Assembly (NCBI GenBank): GCA_950022655.1
Contig: OX465584.1
Coordinates: 24,773,469 to 24,837,468, forward strand
Source of the DNA: Alentia gelatinosa
Lineage: Eukaryota > Annelida > Polychaeta > Phyllodocida > Polynoidae
DNA length: 64,000 bases
Direction: 5' to 3'
Of this stretch, positions 23,881 to 35,366 are shown one piece after another. The position numbers and the translations under genes were made by a program. The notes under the pieces were generated by a model, which saw only the letters and a program-made list of their open reading frames with translations, had not been told where the DNA came from and did no database searches. How positions within the stretch are numbered: the stretch's first letter is position 1; each line of letters begins with the position of its first letter.

Positions 23881-25508
23881 GTCAGGGGGCCAGTTCCCTG
23901 AAATCCTGTTATTTAAGGAGTTTCGTTCCATGGAAGTATAGCAGCAATGTTATTGCATCAAATGAAAGCTAAGACTTTGGCCATTCCAGATATGGTAGCC
24001 ATTTTTCTGTAAATGTGTCCATTTGACCTTTTATTAGAGGTCAAAGGTCAAAGGTCATCAAATTTCAGAGGGTTTTGAAATTGAGACATATTTTGTCATT
24101 TCTCCAAGAGTATTAAGTTGATTTCTTAGATATTTGGTAAATATATTGAGACACCATAGAGTCATCAGCTTCTGTCACCATATTGATTTTGATCAAGGTC
24201 AAGGTCACCAAATGGAATGTTTCCACCCAGAATTTCACCCAATTTCCTATTAGGACTTACAATAGTTTCTATAACTTGTTCTAATATGTCTGTATTTCAA
24301 CTTGAATTATATATCTAGATACCTGACACCATACCCTAGTTAAGCCCTAAAGATAGAATTCCCATCATGCACCATTAGGCCACAGCGAGGTCAAAGGTCA
24401 ACATATATGTTCATACAAAAGACCAACATAGGCCACTGAAATTGAGACATATTTTCTCATTTCTCAAAAAGTATTTGGTGGATTTCTTAGATATTTGGCA
24501 AAATTGTTAGGACACCATAGAGCTATCAGCCTGTGTCACCATCTTGATTTTTTCTCAAGGTCAAGGTCACCAAATGGAATGTTTTCTTCCAAAATTTCCC
24601 AATATTTCCAATAAGGATTTCTAATAGTTTCTATAACTTGTTCTGATATAGCTGTATTTCAACTTGAATAATATATTTGGATACCCTGCACCATGCCCTA
24701 GCAATCTTCTAAAGCAAGTCTTCCCATCATGCACCAATAAGCCACAGTGAGGTCAAAGGTCACGGTATCTGTTCATACATAGGCCACTGATGTTGAAACA
24801 TATTTCATCATATCTTTAAGAATATTTCACCGATCTCTTAGATATTTGACACAAAGATTTATATTCCATGGTACTCTAAGATTCTACAACAATCAAACAT
24901 TTTCCCAAGGTCAAGGTCACTAAAAGGAATGTTTTTCTCAAAATTTGACCAAATATTCAATTAGAAATTGTAGTAGTTTCTATATATAACATATATGTTG
25001 ACCTTTGACCTCGCTGTGGCCTAATGGTGCATGATGGGAATTCTATCTTTAGGGCTTAACTAGGGTATGGTGTCAGGTATCTAGATATATAATTCAAGTT
25101 GAAATACAGACATATTAGAACAAGTTATAGAAACTATTGTAAGTCCTAATAGGAAATTGGGTGAAATTCTGGGTGGAAACATTCCATTTGGTGACCTTGA
25201 CCTTAATCAAAATCAATATGGTGACAGAAGCTGATGACTCTATGGTGTCTCAATATATTTACCAAATATTTAAGAAATCAACTTAATACTCTTGGAGAAA
25301 TGACAAAATATGTCTCAATTTCAAAACCCTCTGAAATTTGATGACCTTTGACCTTTGACCTCTAATAAAAGGTCAAATGGACACATTTACAGAAAAATGG
25401 CTACCATATCTGGAATGGCCAAAGTCTTAGCTTTCATTTGATGCAATAAAATTGCTGCTATACTTCCATGGAACGAAAAGGCACTTTTTCAGGGGCTGGC
25501 CCCCTGAC
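23881..25508. mobile_element. Foldback element with about 525-bp arms
   Basis: The left arm 23881 to about 24411 is repeated in inverted orientation at about 24987-25508 with only scattered differences. Ends are GTCAGGGGGCCAG and CTGGCCCCCTGAC, flanked by TA on each side, which fits a TA-targeting transposon (Tc1/mariner-like or similar). The loop (about 24412-24986) is a third, more diverged tandem copy of the arm. No ORF. The arms contain repeated AGGTCA words with one-base spacing: 24038-24057 (three), 24388-24400, 24750-24762, and inverted copies at 24999-25011 and 25342-25361. Confidence 0.85.
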
Positions 25509-25756
25509 TATATGTATGTTTACACTAATATCAAATTGAGTTAACAGTAGGCGTAATAGTAGACAGGTCAATTATTTCCACCATTGCCATACTCTCGTCT
25601 TATGGGTTAAGTTGCTTGGGGGCTGAATCAAGTTAATGCAGCGAAGCTGAGGTTTACATTATCCAAGTGATACACAGTTTTGCCCACTTGGTTGTTAAAG
25701 GGAGTTATGGTTTCTTCATCGTTCTCTCATAAGGCTAACTATGGTTATAACTGTAA

Positions 25757-26194
25757 TATGTAAACGTTTACCTCCGCTTTGGAGTCACCTTTGGCCACAG
25801 CATGCTGTATTGGTGCAGGTACATATCTTATGTCTTTGAAAATACAAAGCTATCACCGACTGGCATTACACTGTACTGTAACTGATTTATACATTAAAGG
25901 CATTTTGTTTGAAATAAGTTTGAAATAAAGTTTATTTCCCTTTGTTGGATTACAGTTTCGCTGTGAAACAACACCCTCGCATTTGACAGCAGCTCACCGC
26001 AAACATATTAAGCAAAGTGAGAAAAAAAGACAACAACAACTGAAAAATGTATGGATATTGATGAGATGTGTGTTTATAATTGTAATATTCTTTATAATTG
26101 TAATACTCGTTTACTTCCACTTTGAAGTCACCTTTGTCCATAGCATGCTGTATTGGTACATGTACATGTTCTCTATTGGTACAGGTACATATCC
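25757..26194. repeat. Direct repeat pair of about 75 bp
   Basis: 25757-25830 and 26098-26194 share GTCACCTTTG, CAGCATGCTGTATTGGT and CAGGTACATATC in the same order, about 340 bp apart. The second copy carries an extra TACATGTACATGT insertion. Confidence 0.6.
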
Positions 26195-26496
26195 TATTTT
26201 ACCGTCATGGCCGATGTTTCAGTGAGGCCTTCTGCAATTACCGTCATATTGTAATGAGAATTCCACATTAAGTAGAGTAATGGATGAATGTTTCTTATTA
26301 TTACTCTTTCTTAGTTAAATCTTTTCCTGGCTAACTTATTAACAGAAACACGCAGACAGGATATCACATTGATATGCTTTTTTCTTTGCATAAAGCGATT
26401 GCACATAGATCCAGAAACATATGCAGGAAGCATTTGATAAGCATGCATTTCAAAGTTCATTCATATACAAAGTATTTCAAACGCTGTCTGGAATGT

Positions 26497-27581
26497 TTAT
26501 AATTTTACTGAAACTTTCTCATTCATCTCATCCAATTCTTGGTCATCCTGTTTAGATTTCAAGTCTTCTCTCCTTTTTACCTTCCCACACCTCAAATAGA
26601 AAAAGAAGATAAGATACACAACTAACGTAGCCCCTGCGTACCCGAGCATCAGATACATTAAGTATTGTGGACCTTTGAACTGGAAGAGGTACCCAGTACC
26701 CCAAGAGAAAATAAATGCTCCAAAAGCTGCCGATAAAAATGCAAAGGCATTCATAGCTGCGTTCATCTTTATGTACAGATTGGTCCACACCATGGACGCG
26801 GGGAATATAGGTGAGATGGTGGCCCCGAGGATTCCAGAAGCCACAAAGAGGATTGTAGTGTTTGATTTTGCAAGGAATGCCAGCATTGATGCCGAGATGA
26901 GTTTGACGATGATCTCTCCTGCAAGAAGCACTGATGGTTGCACAAATGTCGAGACAATGGTGGCAATTCCACGGCCAGACGTGAAGCAGGCCCAGAATAC
27001 GGTCTCCAAGGAAGCTGCAGTGGCAGGTGGCAGTTTGCTGCTTTCCACGGCGTAGGCAAAGAGGAACTTACCATAGGAACGTTCAGCACCGGTGGGAAGG
27101 CACCAGAAGACAAAGAGGATCATCAGGAAGATGAGCACTGGAGGTCTAATGGATTTGACTGCCTTTCCAAGTTTCTCACATGTAGATCCTCCATCGTCTG
27201 TTCTCTTTTTCACCATCTCACTGCCCTCATCATCGGAATTCTTATGGGCCAGTTGGAAATACAGGAAAACTAAACCTATTAATATGGTGATCCCGCCCGT
27301 GATCGCATAGGCGAATTCGATTTGGTCGGAACTTCCTACTTCATGGTGGCTCGTACCCGTTCCGTTTATAGCTGCAGTGATATCCGTAGTTAGGTTTGTA
27401 GTTGGAGATGTCACTGTTTTGTTCCCGTTTATCGCGTTGCTAGTACTATGTTCTTCCTGAGGCAAAAACGGGCGAGATATTTGGGGAGCAAGTAGGGCTC
27501 CAATACCGTAAGAGAAGTGGAGAGAATGTGTTGGGACTGCAGCTTTATCCTTCCATAAGATCATAACTGATGTGCTGGTCA
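26497..27581 (-). CDS. MFSD4/Naglt1-like transporter, coding exon 3 (terminal)
   Basis: The 360 residues from TSTSVMILWKDKAAV onward give the larger part of a 12-TM major facilitator protein of the MFSD4A/MFSD4B (sodium-dependent glucose transporter 1) group. Recognised features: the family motif HFSYGIGALLAPQISRPFL; an extracellular loop with three N-glycosylation sequons (NKT, NLT, NGT); a charged central cytosolic loop; then six hydrophobic segments, with the helix GRGIATIVSTF and the SPIFPASMVWTNLY motif typical of the C-half; and an acidic/basic C-tail. Acceptor TTTTTCAG lies at 27589-27582 on the minus strand; phase 1 completes a Val codon with exon 2. The family moves sugars or related solutes at the plasma membrane; the substrate here is unknown. 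Confidence 0.9.
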
Positions 27582-27589
27582 CTGAAAAA

Positions 27590-28449
27590 CAGCAATAAAC
27601 TGTGTATGAATATGGTCAAAATACATAAAATTAAGAGACAAGTGTTTAGTGAATCCCTAAAGATTCCTCGACTCGTTTGACCCCCTGGAAGGTTATGTAA
27701 ATAAAACAGGAATACCTAAGAACAGATCACTTGCTACATATAAGAATGGTTGCTTTCTGCCATATTCTCCTTTATTGGTAACGCTAATACTGATCAGTTT
27801 GAGAAATACTTAAGATATTTTTAAGCAAGTATTCATCCTGGTATAGGAAGCCTGCCCAGGCGGACTGTAGAGGTGGACTGTACTTGACAAGTATATTAAT
27901 CTGTGTATTTCAAGACAACATGAATATGCTACCTCTGTTCAGATACCATGCATATTATGATTCTTGTCTATCGTACTAGATTCATGGTTACTAATAAATT
28001 GTGGTACGATTTGAAGATGTTTCCCAATTTTTAACAAATTACAATTTTCATTTCATCCTTTGCATATTCTGTAAGTGGATCTGTAAATGACTACCTTCAT
28101 TCTCTGTTGCTAATTGTCAGACAATCTTTGTCGCTCCAACGCACAATTCCATTCATATCAGCTTGCAACTTCTCATATGGCAAATGCAGTGATTTGCCTT
28201 TAAAGGGAGTGTTTCATCAGACAGGCCAGATTTCAACTTCACCAGGTGTAATTCAGACATACTTATGGAGAGGCCCATCCGCCGCCGGCGCCTGTATAAG
28301 CGCCACCGATGGGTACCAGGCAAAAGCTATTTTATCAGCTTTTAGCAGGTTATAGCCGTACAGCGACAGGCAGTGAGAAAAACCCTGCTCTACCAGACAG
28401 GTTCTGTATATATAACCACCTGGCAGGATCTCGCCGATCTTGAAGCAAG
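27590..28449. other. MFSD4-like intron 2, first part
   Basis: No gene recognised. AT-rich. The sequence from about 28280 to 28450 is richer in GC with no motif recognised; it may be the 5' part of the RT relic that follows. Confidence 0.4.
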
Positions 28450-29720
28450 GTGATATTAGCCAAGTCTAAAAGTGGAGACCAATCTGTGTTTTATCCGTAT
28501 TATAAGGTGCTAGAGAGAATAGTTTATGATGAATTTTACAAGTATCTAGAACGGAACAGTTATTGGCACCTGGCAAAATTTGGATTTAGGAAAAATAAAG
28601 GTACGGGGGGGGGGGGGGCAGTTTTACATATAGAATCATTCAATAACCATCAAATTTCAATAGCAGCTTATAGACATAAAAAAAGCCTTTGATTGTATAA
28701 ACCTGAAATCCTTATACAAAAATCACTAGAAATAGGATTAAGACCGAATCTATTACAATGGTTCAGAAATTATTCAACAGACCGCGAAAATACCACAGAG
28801 TATTGTGGGCACAAATCAATTATAGTTAAGGTGAATTTTGGTATCCCACAAGGTTCTATTTGGAACCCTTACTTTTTATTATCATTTACGTGAATGACTT
28901 ACCTGATGTTCTTGTAAACTATAAATGTTTAATGTACGCAGACGACTTTGTTGTAATTAGCTCAAATCGAGACATACATGCAGCCGAAACATGTCTACAA
29001 GCATTCATAATTTTTATAAAGAGGGCCAAAAAAATAATAGTAACCAATGACTACTGATAGCTGTCACCCAGAGTCTGATATCGTCCAAACACCTCACCAT
29101 TGAAAATAAAGAAGACTTTGAAAGAAGAAGATCATCCAGAACATCGACGAAAGCCAATATAAAGCTAGACAAACTACATGTGAAAAATATAAGAAATGAC
29201 TCATCTACCGTGCGATCAATTACTGGAATACTTTGAAAGTAGAAATTCAACGTTCAGGCACAAACGAAGCCTTTAAGAGTAATATAATGAAATTGTTACT
29301 CACTGATTCTTTATGAACACTCACTATCTATCATTTTAAAACTGTATATATGACAACGCACTACATGTTTGACGACCAACGGGGTCCCGCAGGTTTCAGT
29401 TCTGGGACCAATGTTATTTATAATTGACATTTTTAGCGAAATCAGTAGCTGTTCAACAATAGTGTATGCTGATGATTTGGTTCTGGTCAACGAGATGATT
29501 TGGTTCTGGTCAACGAGGGAGATCCAACAATAACAGCAATCGAAATGGAAGAGGATCTTGCAATAGTAGATAGCTGGTTTGCTGAACATAAACTGATGAT
29601 AAATCTAAAAAAAAACCAGAAAACGTAATATGGGTTGGTAGGAATCTAGATAAAATGGTACTTCCTAAAATAGAAATAGATAGTGAACCAATACAAAAGA
29701 TCTACAAATTCAACCACTAG
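28450..29720 (+). pseudogene. Non-LTR retrotransposon reverse transcriptase relics
   Basis: Broken frames carry RT blocks in order: KVLERIVYDEFYKYL, FGFRKNKGT, FGIPQGSIWNP, then in another frame FIIIYVNDLPDVL and CLMYADDFVVI. Stops and shifts occur between them (for example around 28690 and 28890), and a G-tract near 28607-28618 disrupts the first. A second partial RT follows at about 29370-29600: GVPQVSVLGPMLFII, IVYADDLVLV (with a tandem 23-bp duplication just after) and WFAEHKLMINLKK. The two pieces are different copies or families; neither is functional. Confidence 0.8.
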
Positions 29721-30339
29721 CTAGTAGGTAGTAACGTAAACTACAAACCCCAGGTTCAGAAAATAGTAAATGACTCCCACTTGAAGTTAGATAAACTAAG
29801 ACTATTGATAAGGTATCTACTTCCCACACAAACTCGAATAAGTGTATTAAAGCAGACAATCTTGCCGATATTTGAATACGTAGAATATATATACACAGGT
29901 TGTGTATATATTCTTTATACTTAGGATTAATGATATAGAACAAACTTGCCGGGAATGTACGAAAAGGCGCCGATATCTCATATTTCAAGATCCGGGTAAA
30001 AGAATTTCTCCTGAAAAATAATTAAATTTTGTAGATGAATCGAGGGACCTCTCAAGACACTAAAACACTAAAACTTCTCAAGCATTAGAAACTGGAAACT
30101 AAAACCAAAACAAATAATCGAAAGCAAATCCTAGTATCAGCAATTGTATACGATATGAATCGTGAAATGAAAAAGAGCCATATGTTAAATGTTTCTGTTC
30201 TGTTGAGGCCTGTTAACGTCCTTTTTGTGCCGTCTTGTTGCTGTTGTAATCGACCGCATGTAAGAACGCCCATTACACCTGTTTTTGTGTCTCGCATATT
30301 TGAAGAAACAATCTGTCGTATTGTAATTATGTTTACACA

Positions 30340-30560
30340 ACCAGATAAGCATCTATAGGTCTAAAATTGATAAAGGGCCCAGGATAGCTCCTTGTGGCAC
30401 ACCTCATATATCATCGATCTAACATTATTGGCCAGTACTATAGTCCCATTGGATGTACTTTTTGTATTTACATGGTTGAGTGGCCGCTGCTAAAAGCCTT
30501 TTGATTGGGGATTGATCATGTTATCCACCCTTAGGGATGACATGGTTGTTGAAGGAGTGA
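30340..30560 (-). pseudogene. RT relic, minus strand
   Basis: On the minus strand 30406-30365 reads GVPQGAILGPLSIL, the RT block around the conserved PQG. The sequence just upstream reads KKYIQWDYSTGQ, the usual preceding strand, with stops between. No catalytic YADD was found downstream, so this is a short fragment. Confidence 0.55.
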
Positions 30561-30943
30561 TATCAGTTATAAGTCACACACATAACAACGGTTACCCTCC
30601 TTTTCAAAGGAATATCCACCACTTCCTTTGATTTGTCTGGAAAGCCACCGTCAATAAGGAAACGTTCACCAGATATATGAATTGATCTTGAAATGTAAAT
30701 ATCTTTTAACTAGCCATGTGGTATCCTCCCGCTATAAAAGACATATATAAAACTTTATTTTAACTCGTGTTGAACTTGTATCTTAGTTCACCATTTATCA
30801 ACACAAACGGAACCGTTTTCGTATCGTAGATAGAAACATTGTTCAAAAATCAATTTGCCCCAAATCCATTTTTCTACCAAGTACCTCGTAGTGTTATCAT
30901 AGAACATATCCTAAACAAGCAAAATACAGAAAGCAATGCTCAC

Positions 30944-31235
30944 CAACAGCGAGGAGTCCCTTTCCGGCACCATCCAGGAAAAACAGGGCAGCCAGCACCA
31001 TCAGACTTGGGCACCAGGGGGCAGCAATGGTGGCGCCCCCGGCGAGGAAGAGAGACAGCGCGATCCAGAAGTCATTGAGCCGGCGCCATCTTGAACCCAC
31101 CACGCCGGCACCCAGCGAACCCAGCAGGAAGCCCACGCTGCGTGCCACGAGAGCTCGCGAGATTTCCTCGTAGTTCGCATCGACGCGTTTCTTGAGGTAG
31201 GGCAGGGTCGGGGAGGACACTTCAGAGAACAGGCC
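30944..31235 (-). CDS. MFSD4/Naglt1-like transporter, coding exon 2
   Basis: Encodes GLFSEVSSPTLPYLKKRV then a cytosolic or loop segment, ALVARSVGFLLGSLGAGVVG (the TM2 region with the glycine-rich pattern of MFS motif A), SRWRRLNDFW, a TM3 helix and MVLAALFFLDGAGKGLLAV. Order and spacing match MFSD4 proteins (GPTL, SQQLxLLxGSxxGG, GxxxGxxDTV). Acceptor CTCCTTCAG on the minus strand ends at 31236; donor GTTG|GTGAGC follows 30944. Phase 0 in, phase 1 out, giving a seamless join to exons 1 and 3. Confidence 0.9.
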
Positions 31236-31386
31236 CTGAAGGAGACATCCCGAAGCAACATGTGAATTCAGATAAAAAAAAACAACAACTTTAGTATGTT
31301 CTAATTTCCGTAATATGCGGCACCACAGCTCCATTAACCCAACTCACAACATACTCACCAGTAAACTCATATCTATACATCTTCAT

Positions 31387-31470
31387 GTACAGTAAAACCC
31401 TGCTTAAGGGGGACACCCTTCGTTCCAGGTAATTGGGCGCTTGTCCGCGTTGACCGTTTACATAAGGTCA
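31387..31470. mobile_element. Partial MITE related to 8711-8839
   Basis: Starts ACAGTAAAACCCTGCTTAAG, matching the left terminus of the element at 8711. The other end is not recognisable, so this is a truncated or decayed copy. Confidence 0.4.
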
Positions 31471-31488
31471 AAAGTCTATCGATGGTTT

Positions 31489-31726
31489 TTTATCTCACCC
31501 CTGATATTTTATCCCCATAGACCTAACATTAGGAACTCATACTCAAAGCCCATGGAGTATTTAAAAATCATACCCAATGGTGGATCATGTTACAAATGTT
31601 AGTCAATTAGTCAATGAGAGGGGTGCGATAAAATCTGAGCCGCACTCGAACTGCAGGTCATTTTGGTTTGCTATGTAATCTAACTCGGCTTTGACTTGTG
31701 ATATTACTCCGCAACCAAAACTCGTT
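31489..31726. mobile_element. Composite hairpin element, copy 1
   Basis: Head: TATCTCACCCC at 31491 and GGGGTGCGATAAAATC near 31619 are inverted repeats enclosing AACATTAGGAACTCATACTC. Tail: a hairpin whose arms carry TTTTGGTTTGC and GCAACCAAAACTC, with apex ACTCGGCTTTGACTTG. Two further copies (39070, 51886) have the same architecture. Confidence 0.65.
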
Positions 31727-34700
31727 GAAAATATTCAGTGTCTATGGATATCGATACAGTCCCTTGTATACAGGAGCAGAGACGAACCCCTCCGCTGCTC
31801 CCGTGCCCCCTAGCGGATGAACGGAGAACCATAGTAGCCTCGTATATTTGATGTGACACCAGACGAGGGAACTATCTAGGGTACATGAGGTAGGGGTCAT
31901 TGATTTACTTATGTCAGCGAAAGGACAGGGTAAAAGGATACCTCCTAGGAGGATTGTTTGATAGTATTCAGGCTCGTTCATCTAATATGTTTTTACCTGA
32001 CCAAAGGTCGTCCATAAGTGTTGAATAAAGTTGACCCACATCGCCCCTGGATCTCGTTGGCGTACGGAAAAGGGCTCTCAGGAGACTGTATCCCGGACTA
32101 TAGCCACTAGATATTAATATTTTCTCACGGTTTAAAGATATCAGAACCATAGGCCTTAAAGAAAAAGGCTTAGGGCCCGTGGGAAGTTATGAGTGGGTTT
32201 CACCAAGTTTATATATGGATGTGACGAGGAAAGGATAAGACGTTCTAGGTAGTTTAAAATAAGGATGTAAAATTTGCTAAGAGTAATATAGGGACAACAG
32301 ATATGAATGTGTAAGTTGAATAACTACTGCTGTATTATGGATTCATTATGTATCTTTTATATAGAACTGCATCGAGAATCGTATAAATAGACAATACTCC
32401 ACGAGTTTGGCTGGGCCGCAATCGTCATCGAGGCAAAGCCGAGTAACGATTATGGCACAGCCAAACGAGTGGGGTATTGTCTATTTTACGATTCGAGTGC
32501 GGTTCTGGATTTATCTCACCCGTTTCTATGGCATTGAATAGCATCACAACTTCAGAATAATCAGAATATACTTAGCAAATTCACTATGCCACGCCGTGGC
32601 GTAGTATTGTCACTTTACCAGGGTGATCGTTGTGTATATTTTTCTAATGTTATTCCTATGGCTAAACTTGTACCAGGGGTGAGATAAGGGATTAAACTTG
32701 TGTTCAGCTGGGCAGTGTGGCAAGGTCGACAAAGGAGTGATTGACAGCTGTCGATCACATGCCTAGTACAGCATACACTGTATGGATGGGGCCGTGGCTT
32801 ATAGCGTTCAATGGGATAACCTCGACTTAATCCTTGGCAGCTGGTAGAGGATATAACACCTGAGTCATACTGGTCATACTGGTAGCTGGTTGTCCTATGT
32901 TTTACGACCATGCAGATCAAAATCGTGTTAATATTCTATTCATTATTGAGCATTGCAAATTTAAGTTATCAAAGGGATTACAAAATGGGCGCCAAGAAAT
33001 ACGCTCCTTGACCACCAGTCTCGGGACGTGTTGATGTTACAAAAGGCTAAGAACGGCATTCCTACTGGTTCAATCACTATGTTTACTTATCATTTTATAT
33101 AAATATTGCGTTCGAGTGACCCTTTTTTGTACCTCTAAATTCTTTATCCGGACCTGGGACACCCCCGGTAGACGAGAAACATTTTGAAAAATAACAATTA
33201 CTAACATATCAGTGCTCATTCTTTGAAGAAATCAAAATGCTAGTCATGTGGCTGAAGGAAACTGTATACTCTTTACTCTCTGAACGCGCCTCGACAGGAC
33301 TAGAGCACATTGACTTGCTGACCATTGTGACACAGTGGGTATCGATAAAGCCGGAGACACACCAAGCGAAAAACGCGGCAATTATCGGGATCGCCAACAC
33401 ATAATGGCGTGTATGTGAGCTATTATTTCACATTTCACCTGATTGTTTCTTCTGAGACGTTAAATTTTTGTTTGGAAATATTACTTTGAAATAATATCAC
33501 GCATACACGCAAATTTCTGTTGGCGATTCTGGAGATCGCTGGTTCGACAGGATTAGTGTGTCCCCAGCATAATATCAATAGCCCTGGACGCACGCATATC
33601 AGTTGTCACAGGTTGTATGTCGTGCACTGTATATTGACAGAATAATACTCTGATATAACAACAGGTGGGGTTTTGGATTGTTGTATCACTCGTCTTAACA
33701 CAAGGCCCCATTTGTGTCTGATTTAGATATGAATACATATACTTATTTTTTCTTTATCTAATATTATAAAGTCCATTTCTGGTTGATGCGAATTTTGAAT
33801 CACATTTATTTGTTTACTAAAAAAATTGATTATTTGGTGTATGCCATGAACAAACACATTCTAGCTTACATGATATGTGACTGAATTAGCTAACCAACCT
33901 GATTAAAAACTGAAAATTAACCATTAACAACATTTAGATTTTTAGTGAAATCATCGCAAAATCAGAAGTACCATGAGTGGTCATTTACTACACCCAGTTT
34001 ACAGTAGCAGCCAGCATTGAACAGTAAAAGCAGGACACTAGTTTCATGATCAAAGGATTCCAATACACCGCGTTTCTAGAATGTGCACATATATACTGGG
34101 GAATAACTGAGATAACTGAACACATCAATATATTTTGTTATTTATGTTATACGATAGACTTTTGCTAGAAAATATAAACAGTCAAATATTTTTAGATATA
34201 CCTCATTTCCAGAAGGGAATATCTGACAAAAATTGAATCTCAATTGAAAATAGTGAATGATTTTAAATAGGATTTTTGTTTGTATGCAACATGTCTCTCA
34301 GAACTGCAGTGGGTGTGTTATGAGTCACGTGTCAATACGAAAAAAAAATTCCAACCACGGAGACGTAAATAACCTCCTTAGGAACGAAAGAATACACCAA
34401 ACACGTGTCAATACGTGCCTACTGACAATCAATGGGGGTGGCCCCTATATCAATAGGCCACGCATGCAGAACAGTCGACTCAATATGCAACATGTGGCCC
34501 GATGTCCTTGAATACAATGGGGACAGACCAACGTGTTTTGATTACACTACGCAGGCATAATTTGAATATCTTAAAGCTCATGTTTTTTGTTTATATCTTG
34601 GTTTAAAACCTTAAAGTAGGACTCAAATAGAATTGATTTTGGCTAACATTTACTATCCCAACATGATTTTGAGAAATAAAGGGCCTGTGGTTGCTTGATA

Positions 34701-35104
34701 GTTTTTACGTGGCATTTGGTCCATTTGATCAACTCAATTATAACAAATAAGTGTGCATATACTACATCGTGAAGGGAAACCTGAGCAAGAACCAGGTATC
34801 GAAATTCTAATTGTCAATCGTTTAACTCGACAATTTCCTGATTCTTCGACCAATTTTATGAAATGACTATTTAATCGGAGGTCCCTGTGGCATATATACT
34901 GATTGTGGTAGATTGATGAGCACCCCTTGTTAGAAGGTTGGAGGGGGATGTACATGAGAATGAATATATTCTTAACACTATTAACTAATCTGTTACACCA
35001 GTCATGGATTGCAGCCATTGCAAATCATGAATAATCCTTGGCAGATTCTGGGTTCAGGCTTTTTGTATTAACACTTATACCCTTGTACATTTACACATGA
35101 ATCA
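31727..35104. other. MFSD4-like intron 1, segment
   Basis: No gene. Includes the dispersed repeat GTTGAATAAAGTTGACCCAC at about 32020-32055 (also at 3585) and the hairpin at 32363-32521. The rest is AT-rich with no recognised element; short open frames have no motif. Confidence 0.5.
32363..32521. repeat. Hairpin related to the composite-element tail
   Basis: Arms AATAGACAATACTCCACGAG and GTGGGGTATTGTCTATT with flanking words ATCGAGAATCGTA and TACGATTCGAGTG form a long imperfect stem. The apex GAGGCAAAGCCGAG is the complement of the apex word at 39308. TTTATCTCACCC follows immediately, as in the composite elements. Confidence 0.65.
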
Positions 35105-35366
35105 ATTGTAAAACACAAAAATAATAGTGAGCCTAGCACTAACCCCTGGGGGACTCCAAATATTGATTGTTCCAGAGGATGATCCAAAGTTCTCTGTCAG
35201 ACAAATAAGTTTCCAGCCAGAGATTATAGTCAGGTGGGAGTCTTGAAGATTTCTCTAATTTCAATAGGAGTAATTCATGATAGACCAAGTTAAAGGCCTT
35301 GGTAATATCTACGAAGGAACATTTCCAATGTGCTTGCCTTTGCAACTCAAAGAAATAGGAACACAT
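35105..35366 (-). pseudogene. RT relic of a non-LTR retrotransposon, minus strand
   Basis: Encodes CSFVDITKAFNLVYHELLLL then KLEKSSRLPPDYNLWLETYL, SDRELWI, and after a stop-free join GVPQGLVLGSLLFLCF. These are RT blocks with the first catalytic Asp (D in VDITKAF) and PQG. The YADD block is not found downstream. A fragment only. Confidence 0.75.

Noticed and set aside
26675..27310. Plus-strand and other-frame open frames overlapping the MFSD4-like exon
   Set aside because: Antisense or shifted shadows of the real minus-strand coding exon; residue patterns are not protein-like.
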